Assembly (NCBI RefSeq): GCF_017114865.1
Contig: NZ_JADEYH010000001.1
Span: 62,001 to 126,000 of the forward strand
DNA: 64,000 nt
From: Streptomyces verrucosisporus
GTDB taxonomy: Bacteria; Actinomycetota; Actinomycetes; Streptomycetales; Streptomycetaceae
Direction of reading: 5' to 3'
The translations under genes and the position numbers were made by a program. This document shows positions 24,848 to 32,292 of this stretch, one piece after another. Within the stretch, counting starts at the first letter, position 1, and each line of letters opens with the position of its first letter. The notes under the pieces were generated by a model. The model did no database searches. It was not told where the DNA came from and saw only the letters and a list, made by a program, of their open reading frames with translations.

Positions 24848-25801
24848 TCAGGCCGAGGGCAGCGGCGCCGCGACGCGCAGCGAGTCCAGTGCCCCGGCCC
24901 AGCGCCCCGGTTCGTCGGCCGTGAGCGTCACCGGCCCCTGCGAGGCCGTCTCCACGGTGACCACCGTCCCCCCGCCGGCCGGTGAGCGCCCGGGCGCGGT
25001 GCGGACGGCGGTGATGTCGTCGGCGGGCAGGACCAGGGCGGGGCGGGCGTCCAGTGGCGACTTCCACATCAGAGCGTCGGGGGTGAGCCGCCCCTGCCCG
25101 CCGCGCCACAGCGGGCCGTCGCGGCGCGGCTCGTGGTACCAGAGGTGGCCTTCGAGGACCGTCCGGCCGCCGTCGCCCCCCTCGCCGTCCTGCCGTTCCG
25201 GGCCGACGGGAGAGGTCTCCAGCGGGCCGGGGCACGTACTCGCCAGCAGGGCGCGCAGCCTCTCCGGCTCGGTGCAGGACAGCAGGGCCTCGCGTCCGTC
25301 CGCCAGGACGACGCGCAGCCTGGTGCGCTGTTCCCCGCCGACGCTCCGTTCGCTCTCCGGCCGCACCGCGCGCACCGCCGCCAGCTCCGTCTCCCACAGC
25401 ACCTCGCGCGGCTCACGGCGCATCACGACCAGCCGCCGGCCGGTGAGGTGGACGGTGCCGGGACGCCAGGTGGTCCGGAAGCCGTCCTCCAGCAGATGGC
25501 CGCCGCGCATGTGGACGACATGCCGCTCCCCGGCGAGCAGTTCGAGATCGCGGCGCCCGGTGGAACGCTCGGCCCAGGCGCGGGTGTCCTCGTCCCACCG
25601 GCGCAGCATGCCGTACTCCAGCATGGTCTCCATGCCCGCTATCGCGGCGCGCAGGCTGACGCCGATCAGCGGGATGTCGGCCACCGAGACAATGAGGTCC
25701 AGGTGGAGGACGGCGCCTTTGTTCAGCAGGACCTCGACGAGGTCGTCCAGCGTCACGCGCGGGTCCCTGGTGGGCTTCATCGGCGGGCGTTCAGCCGTCA
25801 C
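24848..25801 (-). CDS. GvpJ/GvpA-like protein fused to PH/GRAM-like domains
   Basis: A 317-residue fusion. Residues about 16-64 are a gas-vesicle GvpA/GvpJ unit (VTLDDLVEVLLNKGAVLHLDLIVSVADIPLIGVSLRAAIAGM). The remaining 250 residues are beta-rich and unlike any GvpJ tail I know. They contain GRAM/PH-like hallmarks (ERHVVHMRGGHLLEDGFRTT, WRPGTVHLTGRRLVVMRREP) and a second similar half (WRGGQGRLTPDALMWKSPLD). Such domains usually bind lipids or protein surfaces. Start GTG at 25801, overlapping the end of the upstream gene by eleven bases and supported by GGGGGCGG; ATG at 25780 is the alternative. Placed between two gvp genes. Confidence 0.8.
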   Translation of the reverse strand: MTAERPPMKPTRDPRVTLDDLVEVLLNKGAVLHLDLIVSVADIPLIGVSLRAAIAGMETMLEYGMLRRWDEDTRAWAERSTGRRDLELLAGERHVVHMRGGHLLEDGFRTTWRPGTVHLTGRRLVVMRREPREVLWETELAAVRAVRPESERSVGGEQRTRLRVVLADGREALLSCTEPERLRALLASTCPGPLETSPVGPERQDGEGGDGGRTVLEGHLWYHEPRRDGPLWRGGQGRLTPDALMWKSPLDARPALVLPADDITAVRTAPGRSPAGGGTVVTVETASQGPVTLTADEPGRWAGALDSLRVAAPLPSA

Positions 25802-26318
25802 GGCCACCGCCCCCGGCGCCTTCCGAGCCCTCGTCACCTTCCGGGCCACCGCCGTCCTCCGGGTCCCCGCGGCCCCGGGCCAGCCGGGCCCGGGCGCTGC
25901 GCCAGCCGCACCACGGGCACATGTCCTCCAGCAACTGGTGCACCGGAGAACGCTTTCCGCACTCGGGACAGCTGTCCTTCTCCTCGCGGGCCTCGCGCCA
26001 GGCGGCCGTGTCGACGTCGGTGCCGGAGGGGAACTCCAGCCCGTAGCGCGCGGCGGTCTCGAAGGAGGCCAGCGCCGCCCGCAGCCGGATGCCGAGGAGT
26101 TCGACGCCGGCGACCGACACCATGATGTCCGCGTTGAGCACCAGCCCCTTGTCGAGGAGGGTCTCCACCACATGGGCGAGACTGCCCTCGCCGTCCCGCC
26201 GCGGCTCCAGCGGCTGGGGTGTCAGCGTCCGGGCCCGCGGCGCCGCGGGTACGCGCGGCGGCGCGGGCCGGACCGCGTCGGCCTCGGCGGGAACGCCTCT
26301 CTCCTGGTAATCGCTCAC
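25791..26318 (-). CDS. GvpJ-like gas-vesicle protein with C-terminal zinc ribbon
   Basis: A 175-residue protein. After a proline-rich leader of about 45 residues, residues 46-90 form the GvpA/GvpJ helix-strand unit (SLAHVVETLLDKGLVLNADIMVSVAGVELLGIRLRAALASF). A zinc ribbon follows with Cys117, Cys120, Cys134 and Cys137 (CPEC...CPWC), then a Gly/Asp-rich tail. GvpJ proteins normally lack a zinc ribbon. Start GTG at 26318. It heads the cluster gvpJ(Zn)-gvpJ(PH)-gvpK-gvpF/L. There is no standard gvpA, gvpG, gvpN, gvpO or gvpS in the window, so a structural gas vesicle is not obviously made from here. Confidence 0.82.
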   Translation of the reverse strand: MSDYQERGVPAEADAVRPAPPRVPAAPRARTLTPQPLEPRRDGEGSLAHVVETLLDKGLVLNADIMVSVAGVELLGIRLRAALASFETAARYGLEFPSGTDVDTAAWREAREEKDSCPECGKRSPVHQLLEDMCPWCGWRSARARLARGRGDPEDGGGPEGDEGSEGAGGGGRDG

Positions 26319-26396
26319 CCGTTACGCCTATCCGGGTGACCGCTTCCCATGCGTCCGCGGTGCGGACTCAGCCGGGCGTACGGCGTGAAGGACCTC

Positions 26397-26885
26397 TCAC
26401 CCGGCGGCCTTCGCGGCCTCGGCCGCCGCGGCGGCGCGGGCCTCGGCGTAGGCGTCACGCAGGTCGGGGCCCCAGGCGGGCGCCTGGTCCGAGGGGCACA
26501 CGATCCAGCCCCGGTTGCCGACCGGGTCCGGTTCGGTGATGTCCGGGTGCGGCAGCAGCACCAGGGTGCCGCGGCCCAGGACGGACATGCCGGCGACCTC
26601 CAGGCCGTCCGCCGAGCCCAGGGCGACGACGAAGTCCGCGCCGAGCGGGGTGGACAGCACGGGGCCGAGCGGGGCCCGCGCCGCCCGCATCCTGCGGACC
26701 GTCTCCCGGGCGAGGGGCAGCGGGAGGCGCACCACGTCCCAGGCGATGCCGGCGGGCACCTCGCCCAGCGCGCCGTGCCCCCAGGCGGCCAGGACGGCGG
26801 GTACGCGGCCGGTCGGGTCCAACCAGCCGGTCGGCGGGGGCTGGACGGCGGTGCCGGCCGGTGCGGAGTGAGGGGAGATGGTCAC
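26397..26885 (-). CDS. Hypothetical protein, weakly primase-polymerase N-domain-like
   Basis: A 162-residue protein with no signal or membrane segment. The core reads WDVVRLPLPLARETVRRMRAARAPLGPVLSTPLGADFVVALGSADG then GWIVCPSDQAP; the general pattern of a DVL.P-type helix, PLGPV, and a terminal PP/CPS loop is reminiscent of the short PrimPol-related N-domains common in Streptomyces, but no catalytic acidic triad is clear, so I treat it as unknown. Start GTG at 26885 overlaps the DUF6415 stop (GTGA), so the two genes are coupled. Ends in an Ala-rich helix. Confidence 0.65.
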   Translation of the reverse strand: MTISPHSAPAGTAVQPPPTGWLDPTGRVPAVLAAWGHGALGEVPAGIAWDVVRLPLPLARETVRRMRAARAPLGPVLSTPLGADFVVALGSADGLEVAGMSVLGRGTLVLLPHPDITEPDPVGNRGWIVCPSDQAPAWGPDLRDAYAEARAAAAAEAAKAAG

Positions 26886-27388
26886 GGTGTCGCCTTCCTG
26901 TTCCTCTCGGGGGTTTGCCGCAGCAGCCATCGGCAGTCGTGCGCGAGGGACCTCACCTGCTGACGGGCGGAGTGCGGTTTGTCGTCCAGCTCCCGCCCGG
27001 CCTGGTTGGTGATCCAGTCCAGCCGTGCCCGGTAGCGCAGCCACTGGGTGGTGCTGGGGCGCAGGGCGGCGGCGCGGGCCCGCGCGATCGGCAGCAGCAG
27101 CCGGATGTGGCCGCGTAACCGGGCCTCCAGCTCCATCAGTTCCCCGTGGCGCAGGGGCGCGCTGCCGTGGGCCAGGGCGCGGCCGATGGTGTGCTGGATG
27201 GCGGCGGAGTCCACCAGTACGGCCGCCTCCGGCGGGGCGGCGTCGGCCGCCGGGGCCGGTGGGTCGGTCCGCTCCGGGTCGGCCTGGCCGAACGGCCGGT
27301 TCCGGCCGGCCGGTTCACCGGTCACGGGCGGGGTTGCGGGTGGGGTGGCGTCTGGTGTGGTCTGCACGAGGTCCCCCGGACTTGTCAC
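26882..27388 (-). CDS. DUF6415 family protein
   Basis: A 168-residue protein matching the actinobacterial DUF6415 pattern: an N-terminal proline-rich leader (residues 1-55), then LRGHIRLLLPIARARAAALRPSTTQWLRYRARLDWITNQAG and QQVRSLAHDCRWLLRQTP. These proteins commonly sit beside XRE regulators and natural-product genes, with unknown function. No membrane or signal sequence. Start GTG at 27388. The stop overlaps the downstream gene's GTG. GTCAC-type inverted repeats lie in the 157-base gap upstream, next to the XRE-TPR gene. Confidence 0.8.
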   Translation of the reverse strand: MTSPGDLVQTTPDATPPATPPVTGEPAGRNRPFGQADPERTDPPAPAADAAPPEAAVLVDSAAIQHTIGRALAHGSAPLRHGELMELEARLRGHIRLLLPIARARAAALRPSTTQWLRYRARLDWITNQAGRELDDKPHSARQQVRSLAHDCRWLLRQTPERNRKATP

Positions 27389-27431
27389 GGTCGCTTGCGG
27401 AACACAGCGTGGCGGCGTGACCGGCTCTCAA

Positions 27432-27539
27432 CTGTCACTCTTCGGTGACAGGTGCTGTCGGCGTATGCGCGCGGGCGCACACGCCCCGGCGTCCGCGACC
27501 GGGCGTCACACGCCGCCGCGTACGGTCACGATCGGTGAC
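27432..27539. promoter_or_regulatory. Repeated GTCAC/GTGAC inverted repeats
   Basis: CTGTCAC (27432-27438) pairs exactly with GTGACAG (27445-27451) around TCTTCG. A second pair, GTCAC (27525-27529) and GTGAC (27535-27539), and an extra GTCAC near 27515 lie in the same gap upstream of the DUF6415 gene and after the XRE-TPR gene. They may be operators for a regulator such as the neighbouring XRE protein, and the first may also act as a hairpin. Confidence 0.45.
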
Positions 27540-27545
27540 GGTCCG

Positions 27546-28730
27546 TCAGACGCCGACCCACGCTGCCATTCGCGTCAGGGCGTCCGGCGACCTGCGCCGC
27601 AGGTTCAGCAGGCCGCGCACGGTCTCCCGCACCCGGGGGTGGAAGCGGGTCTGCTGGGGCGCCAGCGCGCGTGCCTGCGCCAGGGAGGCCAGCGCCGCCT
27701 CGATCCGGCCGGTCTCCATCTCCGCGCGGGCCCGGTCCACCAGTAGGGCGGCCCGCCGGGAGGCGGCCCAGCCGCGCGGCGGGCGCACCGCGCGCGCCGC
27801 GCTCAGCGCCGCGTCGTACTGGCACAGCTCCAGCCGGGCGAATACCTCGTGCGTCCCGACGTTCGCCGGTCCGAAGGACAGCCAGTGCACCGTTCCCACC
27901 TCGCCGGTGCGCCGGGCGATCTCCCCGGCCCGCGCGAGGTGGGACTCCACGGCCGCCGCGTCGCCCGCGCGGGCCGCGATCACGGCCGCGCCCAGGTGGA
28001 GTTGCCCGGCCACCGCCAGGCTCTCGGTGCTCTGTCCGGTCTGGCGCAGCAGATCGTGCCCGGCCGCCACCATGCGCAGGCCGATGCGGTGCTCGGCGTC
28101 CCGGCTGCGGTAGGACAGGGCCCGCTTGTACTGGCGGATCGCGCCGAGCAGCGGGTCGCCGGCGTGCTCGGCGGCCCAGCCCATCCGGTCCAGCGCCACG
28201 ACGGCCAGGTCGTAACTGCCGAGTTTCGTCGTCACGTCGTGCGCGCTGCGGTACGCCGACGCCAGGGCGCGCCACAGCTCGGTGCTCGGGTGCTCCCGGC
28301 AGGAGACGGTCAGATCCGTCAGGAGGCCCGGCAGGAAGGCGGCCGCCTGGTACAGCCGGGCGTCGCGCACGTCACGGCACAGCGAGTCGGCGGCCGCGAC
28401 CAGTTCGGGCGCGGGGAGGGCGGGGCCGCAGGGGTCGGGCGGCAGGTCGTACAGGTCGAGCGCCTCGCGGATGGGCCTGACCAGGCCGTCGACGCGGTCG
28501 GGCCGGGGAGGGTGCGTGGACTGCCCCGTCAGGATGGCGACATCGGTGCGCAGCGCTCTGGCCACGGCGGCCACGAACTGCGGCGAGGCGCTCTTGTGAC
28601 CGCTCTCGACGTGACGCAGAAGGCTGTAGGAGTAGGGGATGCGCTGGGCGAGCCCCTGCTGTGTGAGTCCGGCGCGCTTGCGCTGGGCGGCGATCCGGTT
28701 ACCGATGTGCTCGTCGTCGGATGCGGGCAT
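27546..28730 (-). CDS. XRE-family regulator with TPR-like C-terminal region
   Basis: A 394-residue regulator. Residues about 9-66 form an XRE helix-turn-helix (HIGNRIAAQRKRAGLTQQGLAQRIPYSYSLLRHVESGHKSASPQFVAAVARAL). The rest is all alpha-helical in TPR-like repeats (for example LAVVALDRMGWAAEHAGDPLLGAIRQYKRAL; GTVHWLSFGPANVGTHEV), the architecture of Streptomyces regulators that sense small molecules or peptides. Start ATG at 28730 supported by GGAGGG; a longer frame to 28802 is less likely. It is divergent from the flavoprotein gene and followed by the DUF6415 pair, a recurrent arrangement in Streptomyces. Confidence 0.88.
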   Translation of the reverse strand: MPASDDEHIGNRIAAQRKRAGLTQQGLAQRIPYSYSLLRHVESGHKSASPQFVAAVARALRTDVAILTGQSTHPPRPDRVDGLVRPIREALDLYDLPPDPCGPALPAPELVAAADSLCRDVRDARLYQAAAFLPGLLTDLTVSCREHPSTELWRALASAYRSAHDVTTKLGSYDLAVVALDRMGWAAEHAGDPLLGAIRQYKRALSYRSRDAEHRIGLRMVAAGHDLLRQTGQSTESLAVAGQLHLGAAVIAARAGDAAAVESHLARAGEIARRTGEVGTVHWLSFGPANVGTHEVFARLELCQYDAALSAARAVRPPRGWAASRRAALLVDRARAEMETGRIEAALASLAQARALAPQQTRFHPRVRETVRGLLNLRRRSPDALTRMAAWVGV

Positions 28731-28793
28731 ACCGGGTCCCTCCGTTTCTCGCGGCATCTGAACGGTACCCGCGACCCGCCGCCCGTCCCAGTG

Positions 28794-28821
28794 AGTTCGC
28801 ACTGATCAGGTGTGGTGAACT
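28794..28821. promoter_or_regulatory. Candidate operator between XRE and flavoprotein genes
   Basis: An imperfect palindrome (AGTTCGCAC ... GTGGTGAACT) centred on TGATCA at 28803-28808 lies in the divergent promoter between the XRE-TPR and flavoprotein genes. The site is a plausible XRE binding site but no consensus is known to me. Confidence 0.4.
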
Positions 28822-28843
28822 GCGGAGTATGAGGAACCGAGTC

Positions 28844-29374
28844 ATGTACCTGTTCGGTTGCGCCTCCCCACCCGTCGTCCACATCGACCGCGCGGTCCGC
28901 GACGCGCAGGCGCGGGGGTGGGAGGTGTGCCTGGGGCTGACGCCGAACGCGCGGGAGTGGCTGGAGGACCGGCTGCCGGAGCTGGAGGAGCTGACCGGTC
29001 ACCCGGTGCGCAGCGCCTACCGGTCCTACGGCCGGCCCGAGACGTGGCCCAGGACGGATGCCGTGGTGGTGGCGCCGGCGACCCTGCACACGGTCAACGC
29101 CTGTGCGCTGGGCATCACTTCGACGTTCGTCGTGGGCTTCGCCGCGGAGGCGATGGGCAAGCGCATTCCGCTGGTGGTGATGCCGTGCCTGAACTCCACC
29201 TATGCCCGGCACCCGCAGTTCGAGCGTTCGCTGGAGGTCCTGCGGGGGGAGGGCGTACGGGTGCTGTACGGTCCCGGCGGTTTCGTGCCGAACCCGCCGG
29301 GACAGGGGCGCCCGGAGGAGTACCCGTGGCACCTCGCGCTGGACGCGGCGCACGAGGCGGTGCGGGGGCGCTGA
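28844..29374 (+). CDS. Flavoprotein (Dfp/CoaC-type fold)
   Basis: A 176-residue flavoprotein. It begins MYLFGCASPPVVHIDRAVRDAQARGWEVCLGLTPNA and keeps the family landmarks DAVVVAPATLHTVNACALGI and VVMPCLNSTYARHPQF; these belong to the flavin-containing decarboxylase fold (as in EpiD and CoaC). Start ATG at 28844 has GAGGA eight bases upstream; ATG at 28829 is an alternative. It is divergent from the XRE-TPR regulator. Many Streptomyces place such a flavoprotein next to an XRE gene. Substrate unknown; FMN binding expected. Confidence 0.85.
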   Translation: MYLFGCASPPVVHIDRAVRDAQARGWEVCLGLTPNAREWLEDRLPELEELTGHPVRSAYRSYGRPETWPRTDAVVVAPATLHTVNACALGITSTFVVGFAAEAMGKRIPLVVMPCLNSTYARHPQFERSLEVLRGEGVRVLYGPGGFVPNPPGQGRPEEYPWHLALDAAHEAVRGR

Positions 29375-29396
29375 CCGGTGGCGGGCCGCCACCGGT
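29374..29396. terminator. Hairpin at the flavoprotein stop
   Basis: The arms 29374-29383 and 29387-29396 pair perfectly (10 bp) around three bases. It starts at the last base of the stop codon. Two more hairpins follow, making a terminator cluster. Confidence 0.75.
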
Positions 29397-29437
29397 GCGC
29401 TCGTCCGGCCGGCGCGGGAGGCGCGCCGGCGAAGGGA

Positions 29438-29469
29438 AGGCCCGAGCCGCCCCCACGCGGCTCGGGCCT
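29438..29469. terminator. Terminator hairpin
   Basis: Perfect 13-bp arms at 29438-29450 and 29457-29469 around CCCCAC, followed by GGTCCTTTT. Downstream of the plus-strand flavoprotein gene. Confidence 0.85.
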
Positions 29470-29482
29470 GGTCCTTTTCCGC

Positions 29483-29526
29483 AGGGCCCGGGTCTCCTCC
29501 CCTCGCCGGGAGGGGACCCGGGCCCT
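29483..29526. terminator. Bidirectional terminator hairpin
   Basis: A 19-bp stem with a single G-U-type mismatch (29483-29501 against 29508-29526) around a six-base loop, lying between the convergent flavoprotein and ATP-binding genes. Confidence 0.88.
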
Positions 29527-29550
29527 TGCGGTCATCCGGCTCCGGACGGC

Positions 29551-29994
29551 TCAGGGCCGGATGACGGCCCACACGATGTGGCCCAGTCCGAGTCCTGCGG
29601 ACTCCACCCCCCAGGCCTGTGTGAGCGATTCGATCAGCTGTAGTCCCCGGCCGCGCTCCTCGTCGGCCCGGGGGAAGCACAGCACCGGGGTGCTGGCGTA
29701 GCTGCCCTGGTCGCGCACCTCGATGCGTATCTGGTTGTCGGCGACGTACAGCAGGCAGCCGATGCGGTCGCTGTCCGTGTGCAGCACGGCGTTGGTGAAC
29801 AGCTCGGAGACCACCAGCCGTGCCGTGTGGCAGACCTCCGGGGCGAAACCCCACTGGAGCAGGCGCTCGAAGGCGCGGTCGCGGGCGTCGGCGACGGAGA
29901 AGGGCTGGGCCGGCAGCTCGAACGTCTCCTGGCGCAGGTCAGGGCACACGCCGACCGGTGCCGGGAGCGTCATCGTGCCTGGGGAGAGCGCCAC
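29551..29994 (-). CDS. Anti-sigma-factor-type ATP-binding protein (HATPase)
   Basis: A 147-residue protein of the histidine-kinase-like ATPase family, RsbW-like in layout. The N box is RLVVSELFTNAVLHT, the G1 box is IEVRDQG, and the G2 box GRGLQLIESLTQAWGV. No histidine phospho-acceptor or sensor domain is present. Such stand-alone ATPases are abundant in Streptomyces, often beside XRE-DUF5753 and DUF397 genes as here. GTG at 29994 is preferred because of the AAAGG upstream; ATG at 29973 is the alternative, and the frame from 30078 is too long. Divergent from the XRE gene. Confidence 0.85.
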   Translation of the reverse strand: MALSPGTMTLPAPVGVCPDLRQETFELPAQPFSVADARDRAFERLLQWGFAPEVCHTARLVVSELFTNAVLHTDSDRIGCLLYVADNQIRIEVRDQGSYASTPVLCFPRADEERGRGLQLIESLTQAWGVESAGLGLGHIVWAVIRP

Positions 29995-30162
29995 GGCCGT
30001 CCACCTTTCCGTACTTCCGCCTGTGGGGACCCTCACTATCCTCGCTGCGGTAGGCAGAAGGCAAGAGGCGTCTTGCAAATTGCAGAATATTCAAGGCAGG
30101 CTGCATACGTCATAGACGGTGTGTCAGACTCACTGTCCGACAGGGTTTTCGAGGGAGGGAAC
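29995..30162. promoter_or_regulatory. Divergent promoter region of HATPase and XRE-DUF5753 genes
   Basis: This 168-base region is less GC-rich than its surroundings (for instance CTTGCAAATTGCAG near 30072) and holds TGTC...GACA-like repeats near 30121-30141. It contains GGGAGG (30153-30158), the ribosome-binding site of the XRE gene. No gene fits. Confidence 0.5.
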
Positions 30163-31002
30163 GTGGCGACCGTCGGGCGGATCGTGCTCGGTCTGCGACT
30201 CCGCGACCTGCGGGAAAAGGCCGGATGCTCCTTCGAGGAGGCCGCTGCCGCGCTCAGCGTCAACGCCGCGACGGTACGGCGGATGGAGAAGGCCGAAGTC
30301 GGCCTGAAACCGCTGTTCGTGGAGAAGCTGCTGGAGACCTACGGAGTCGGACGGCAGGAGATCGACTCCTTCCTGGCACTGGTGGAGGAGTCGCGCAAAC
30401 CGGGATGGTGGCACCGGTTCCGTGACGTACTGCCCGACTGGTTCGGCCTGTACGTCAGTCTGGAGGGATCCGCCTCCGTCATCCGCGGCTACGAGCCCCA
30501 CTGCGTCCCCGGCCTGCTCCAGACCGAGGACTACGCCCGCGCCCTGCTGCGCACCGGCTTCCCCAACGCGCCCGACGACGAGCTCGAACGCCGGGTCGCG
30601 CTGCGCCTGGGCCGGCAGCGACTCCTTGAGAGGCCGGGCGCCCCGCGGCTGTGGGTCGTGGTTGACGAAACGGTCCTTCACCGGCCCGTCGGGGGGCCGG
30701 AGGTCATGCGGGCGCAGATCGACCGGCTCCTGGAGGCGGCCGCGCTGCCGAACGTCACCCTCCAGATCCTGACGTTCGGGGCGGGCCCGCACCCGGGCAT
30801 GTTCGGGCCCTTCCAGCTGTTCCGCTTCGACATACCGGAACTGCCGGACATCATCTACACCGAGAGCCTCACAGGGGCCGTCTATCTGGACGAACGCCCC
30901 GACACGGCCGCCTACCTGGAGGTCTTGGACCGCATGGGCGCGCAGGCCGTATCAGTACGACACACCGAGGAGCTGCTCGGTGACATTCGCAAGGAGTTCT
31001 GA
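30163..31002 (+). CDS. XRE-family regulator with DUF5753 domain
   Basis: A 279-residue regulator. The N-terminal helix-turn-helix is LGLRLRDLREKAGCSFEEAAAALSVNAATVRRMEKAEVGLK. After SRKPGWWHRFRDVLPDWFGLYVSLEGSASVIRGYEPHCVPGLLQTEDYARAL the DUF5753 domain continues to the end, with FGPFQLFRFDIPELPDIIYTES. This pairing (WhiJ-type) occurs many times in Streptomyces genomes and acts with a DUF397 protein in development and antibiotic control. Start GTG at 30163 with GGGAGG. The DUF397 gene follows after 3 bases. Confidence 0.93.
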   Translation: MATVGRIVLGLRLRDLREKAGCSFEEAAAALSVNAATVRRMEKAEVGLKPLFVEKLLETYGVGRQEIDSFLALVEESRKPGWWHRFRDVLPDWFGLYVSLEGSASVIRGYEPHCVPGLLQTEDYARALLRTGFPNAPDDELERRVALRLGRQRLLERPGAPRLWVVVDETVLHRPVGGPEVMRAQIDRLLEAAALPNVTLQILTFGAGPHPGMFGPFQLFRFDIPELPDIIYTESLTGAVYLDERPDTAAYLEVLDRMGAQAVSVRHTEELLGDIRKEF

Positions 31003-31005
31003 CCG

Positions 31006-31242
31006 ATGGGTCACATTTACAACGGGATGCCGGCCAAGGAGCTCGGGACCGAGGGCTGGCACAAGCCGTGGAGCGGCACCAACGGCGGCAACTGCGTGGA
31101 AGCGATGAAGCTCGGCGACGGACGGGTGGCGTTGCGGCAGTCCAGCGACCCCGACGGCCCCGCGCTGATCTACACCTACCAGGAGATCGAGTCCTTCATC
31201 CGGGGCGCCAAGCTCGGGGAAGCCGACTTCCTGCTCGCCTGA
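31006..31242 (+). CDS. DUF397 domain protein
   Basis: A 78-residue protein with the DUF397 core: WHKPWSGTNGGNCVEAMKLGDGRVALRQSSDPDGPALIYTYQEIESFIRGAK. It begins MGHIYNGMPAKELG. Small DUF397 proteins pair with the preceding XRE-DUF5753 regulator (the BldB/WhiJ-type arrangement); known examples affect sporulation and antibiotic production. Start ATG at 31006, with AAGGAG nine bases before, three bases after the XRE stop, indicating one transcript. Confidence 0.94.
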   Translation: MGHIYNGMPAKELGTEGWHKPWSGTNGGNCVEAMKLGDGRVALRQSSDPDGPALIYTYQEIESFIRGAKLGEADFLLA

Positions 31243-31287
31243 ACCGCACCACCACCGACCACGAGACCACCCCCCACGGGAGACCAG

Positions 31288-32109
31288 ATGACCGCCCAGG
31301 GCTTCTCCGCCGACGACATCGACACCAGCAGACCGCACTCGGCGCGTATGTACGACTACTTCCTCGGAGGGAAGACCAGCTACGAGGCCGACATCCAGGG
31401 CGCCGAGGCGGTCATCTCCTTCTGGCCGGGGGTGCGCACCGGAGCCCGCGTCAACCGCGCCTTCATGCACCGGGCGTCCCGGTGGCTGGTGCGCGAGGCG
31501 GGCATCCGGCAGTTCCTGGACATCGGTACCGGCATACCCACCGAGCCCAACCTGCACCAGGTCGTCCAGGCCGTCGCGCCCGAGTCCCGGGTCGTCTACG
31601 CCGACAACGACCCCATCGTGCTGCGCTACGCGCAGGCGCTGCTGCGCAGCACGCCCGAGGGCCGCACCGCGTACCTGCACGCGGACGCGACCGACCCCGA
31701 CTCGATCCTGAACCACCCCGAGATCCACGAGATCCTGGACCTCAGCCGCCCGGTCGGGCTCTCCCTCAACGCGCTGCTCCACTACATCGGCGACGAGAAC
31801 GGGCCGCACGAGATCGTCGCGCGGCTGGTGGACGCGATGCCGTCGGGCAGCTACCTCACCCTCACCCACTGCACCCCCGACCTCGACCCCGAGACCTGGG
31901 AGCGCCTGAGCAGCCTCTCCATGTCCGGCTCCGCGGCCTCGGCCAAGGCCCGGACGCGCGAGGAGATCCTGCGGTTCTTCGACGGGCTGGAGTTCGTCGA
32001 GCCCGGCCTGACCGTTCCGCACCGCTGGCGGCCGGAGCCCGACCAGCCGCTCGCGGACGCCTCGGACGCCGAGGTGTCCCTCTACGCCGCCGTCGCCCGC
32101 AAGCCCTGA
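31288..32109 (+). CDS. SAM-dependent methyltransferase (Methyltransf_19/DUF574 type)
   Basis: A 273-residue methyltransferase. The N-terminus DIDTSRPHSARMYDYFLGGKTSYEAD is the family hallmark; the SAM site is FLDIGTGIPTEPNLHQVV, with VVYADNDPIVLRYAQAL as the acidic motif and LSLNALLHYIGDENG later. This family is common in Streptomyces, next to XRE-DUF5753 modules, with unknown substrates. Start ATG at 31288 with CACGGGAGACC upstream. It follows DUF397 by 45 bases and ends in a strong terminator, closing the module. Confidence 0.93.
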   Translation: MTAQGFSADDIDTSRPHSARMYDYFLGGKTSYEADIQGAEAVISFWPGVRTGARVNRAFMHRASRWLVREAGIRQFLDIGTGIPTEPNLHQVVQAVAPESRVVYADNDPIVLRYAQALLRSTPEGRTAYLHADATDPDSILNHPEIHEILDLSRPVGLSLNALLHYIGDENGPHEIVARLVDAMPSGSYLTLTHCTPDLDPETWERLSSLSMSGSAASAKARTREEILRFFDGLEFVEPGLTVPHRWRPEPDQPLADASDAEVSLYAAVARKP

Positions 32110-32150
32110 GGGGGCGAGCACGCGTCGCAGGCCGTATGCCGTGTGCCGCA

Positions 32151-32194
32151 CGCGAGTTGCCGCCGCCTTTGCACGGAGGCGGCGGCAACTCGCG
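32151..32194. terminator. Strong bidirectional terminator
   Basis: Perfect 18-bp arms at 32151-32168 and 32177-32194 around an eight-base loop, between the methyltransferase gene and the convergent DedA gene. Confidence 0.92.
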
Positions 32195-32292
32195 TTCCGG
32201 CGGAACGGCAGGAGCGGCACGCGGATGACCGCGGACACGCGCGGCACGCCGCCCGGCACCGCCCCCGGCGCGGGCGGCCGGTCGGGAGGCGG

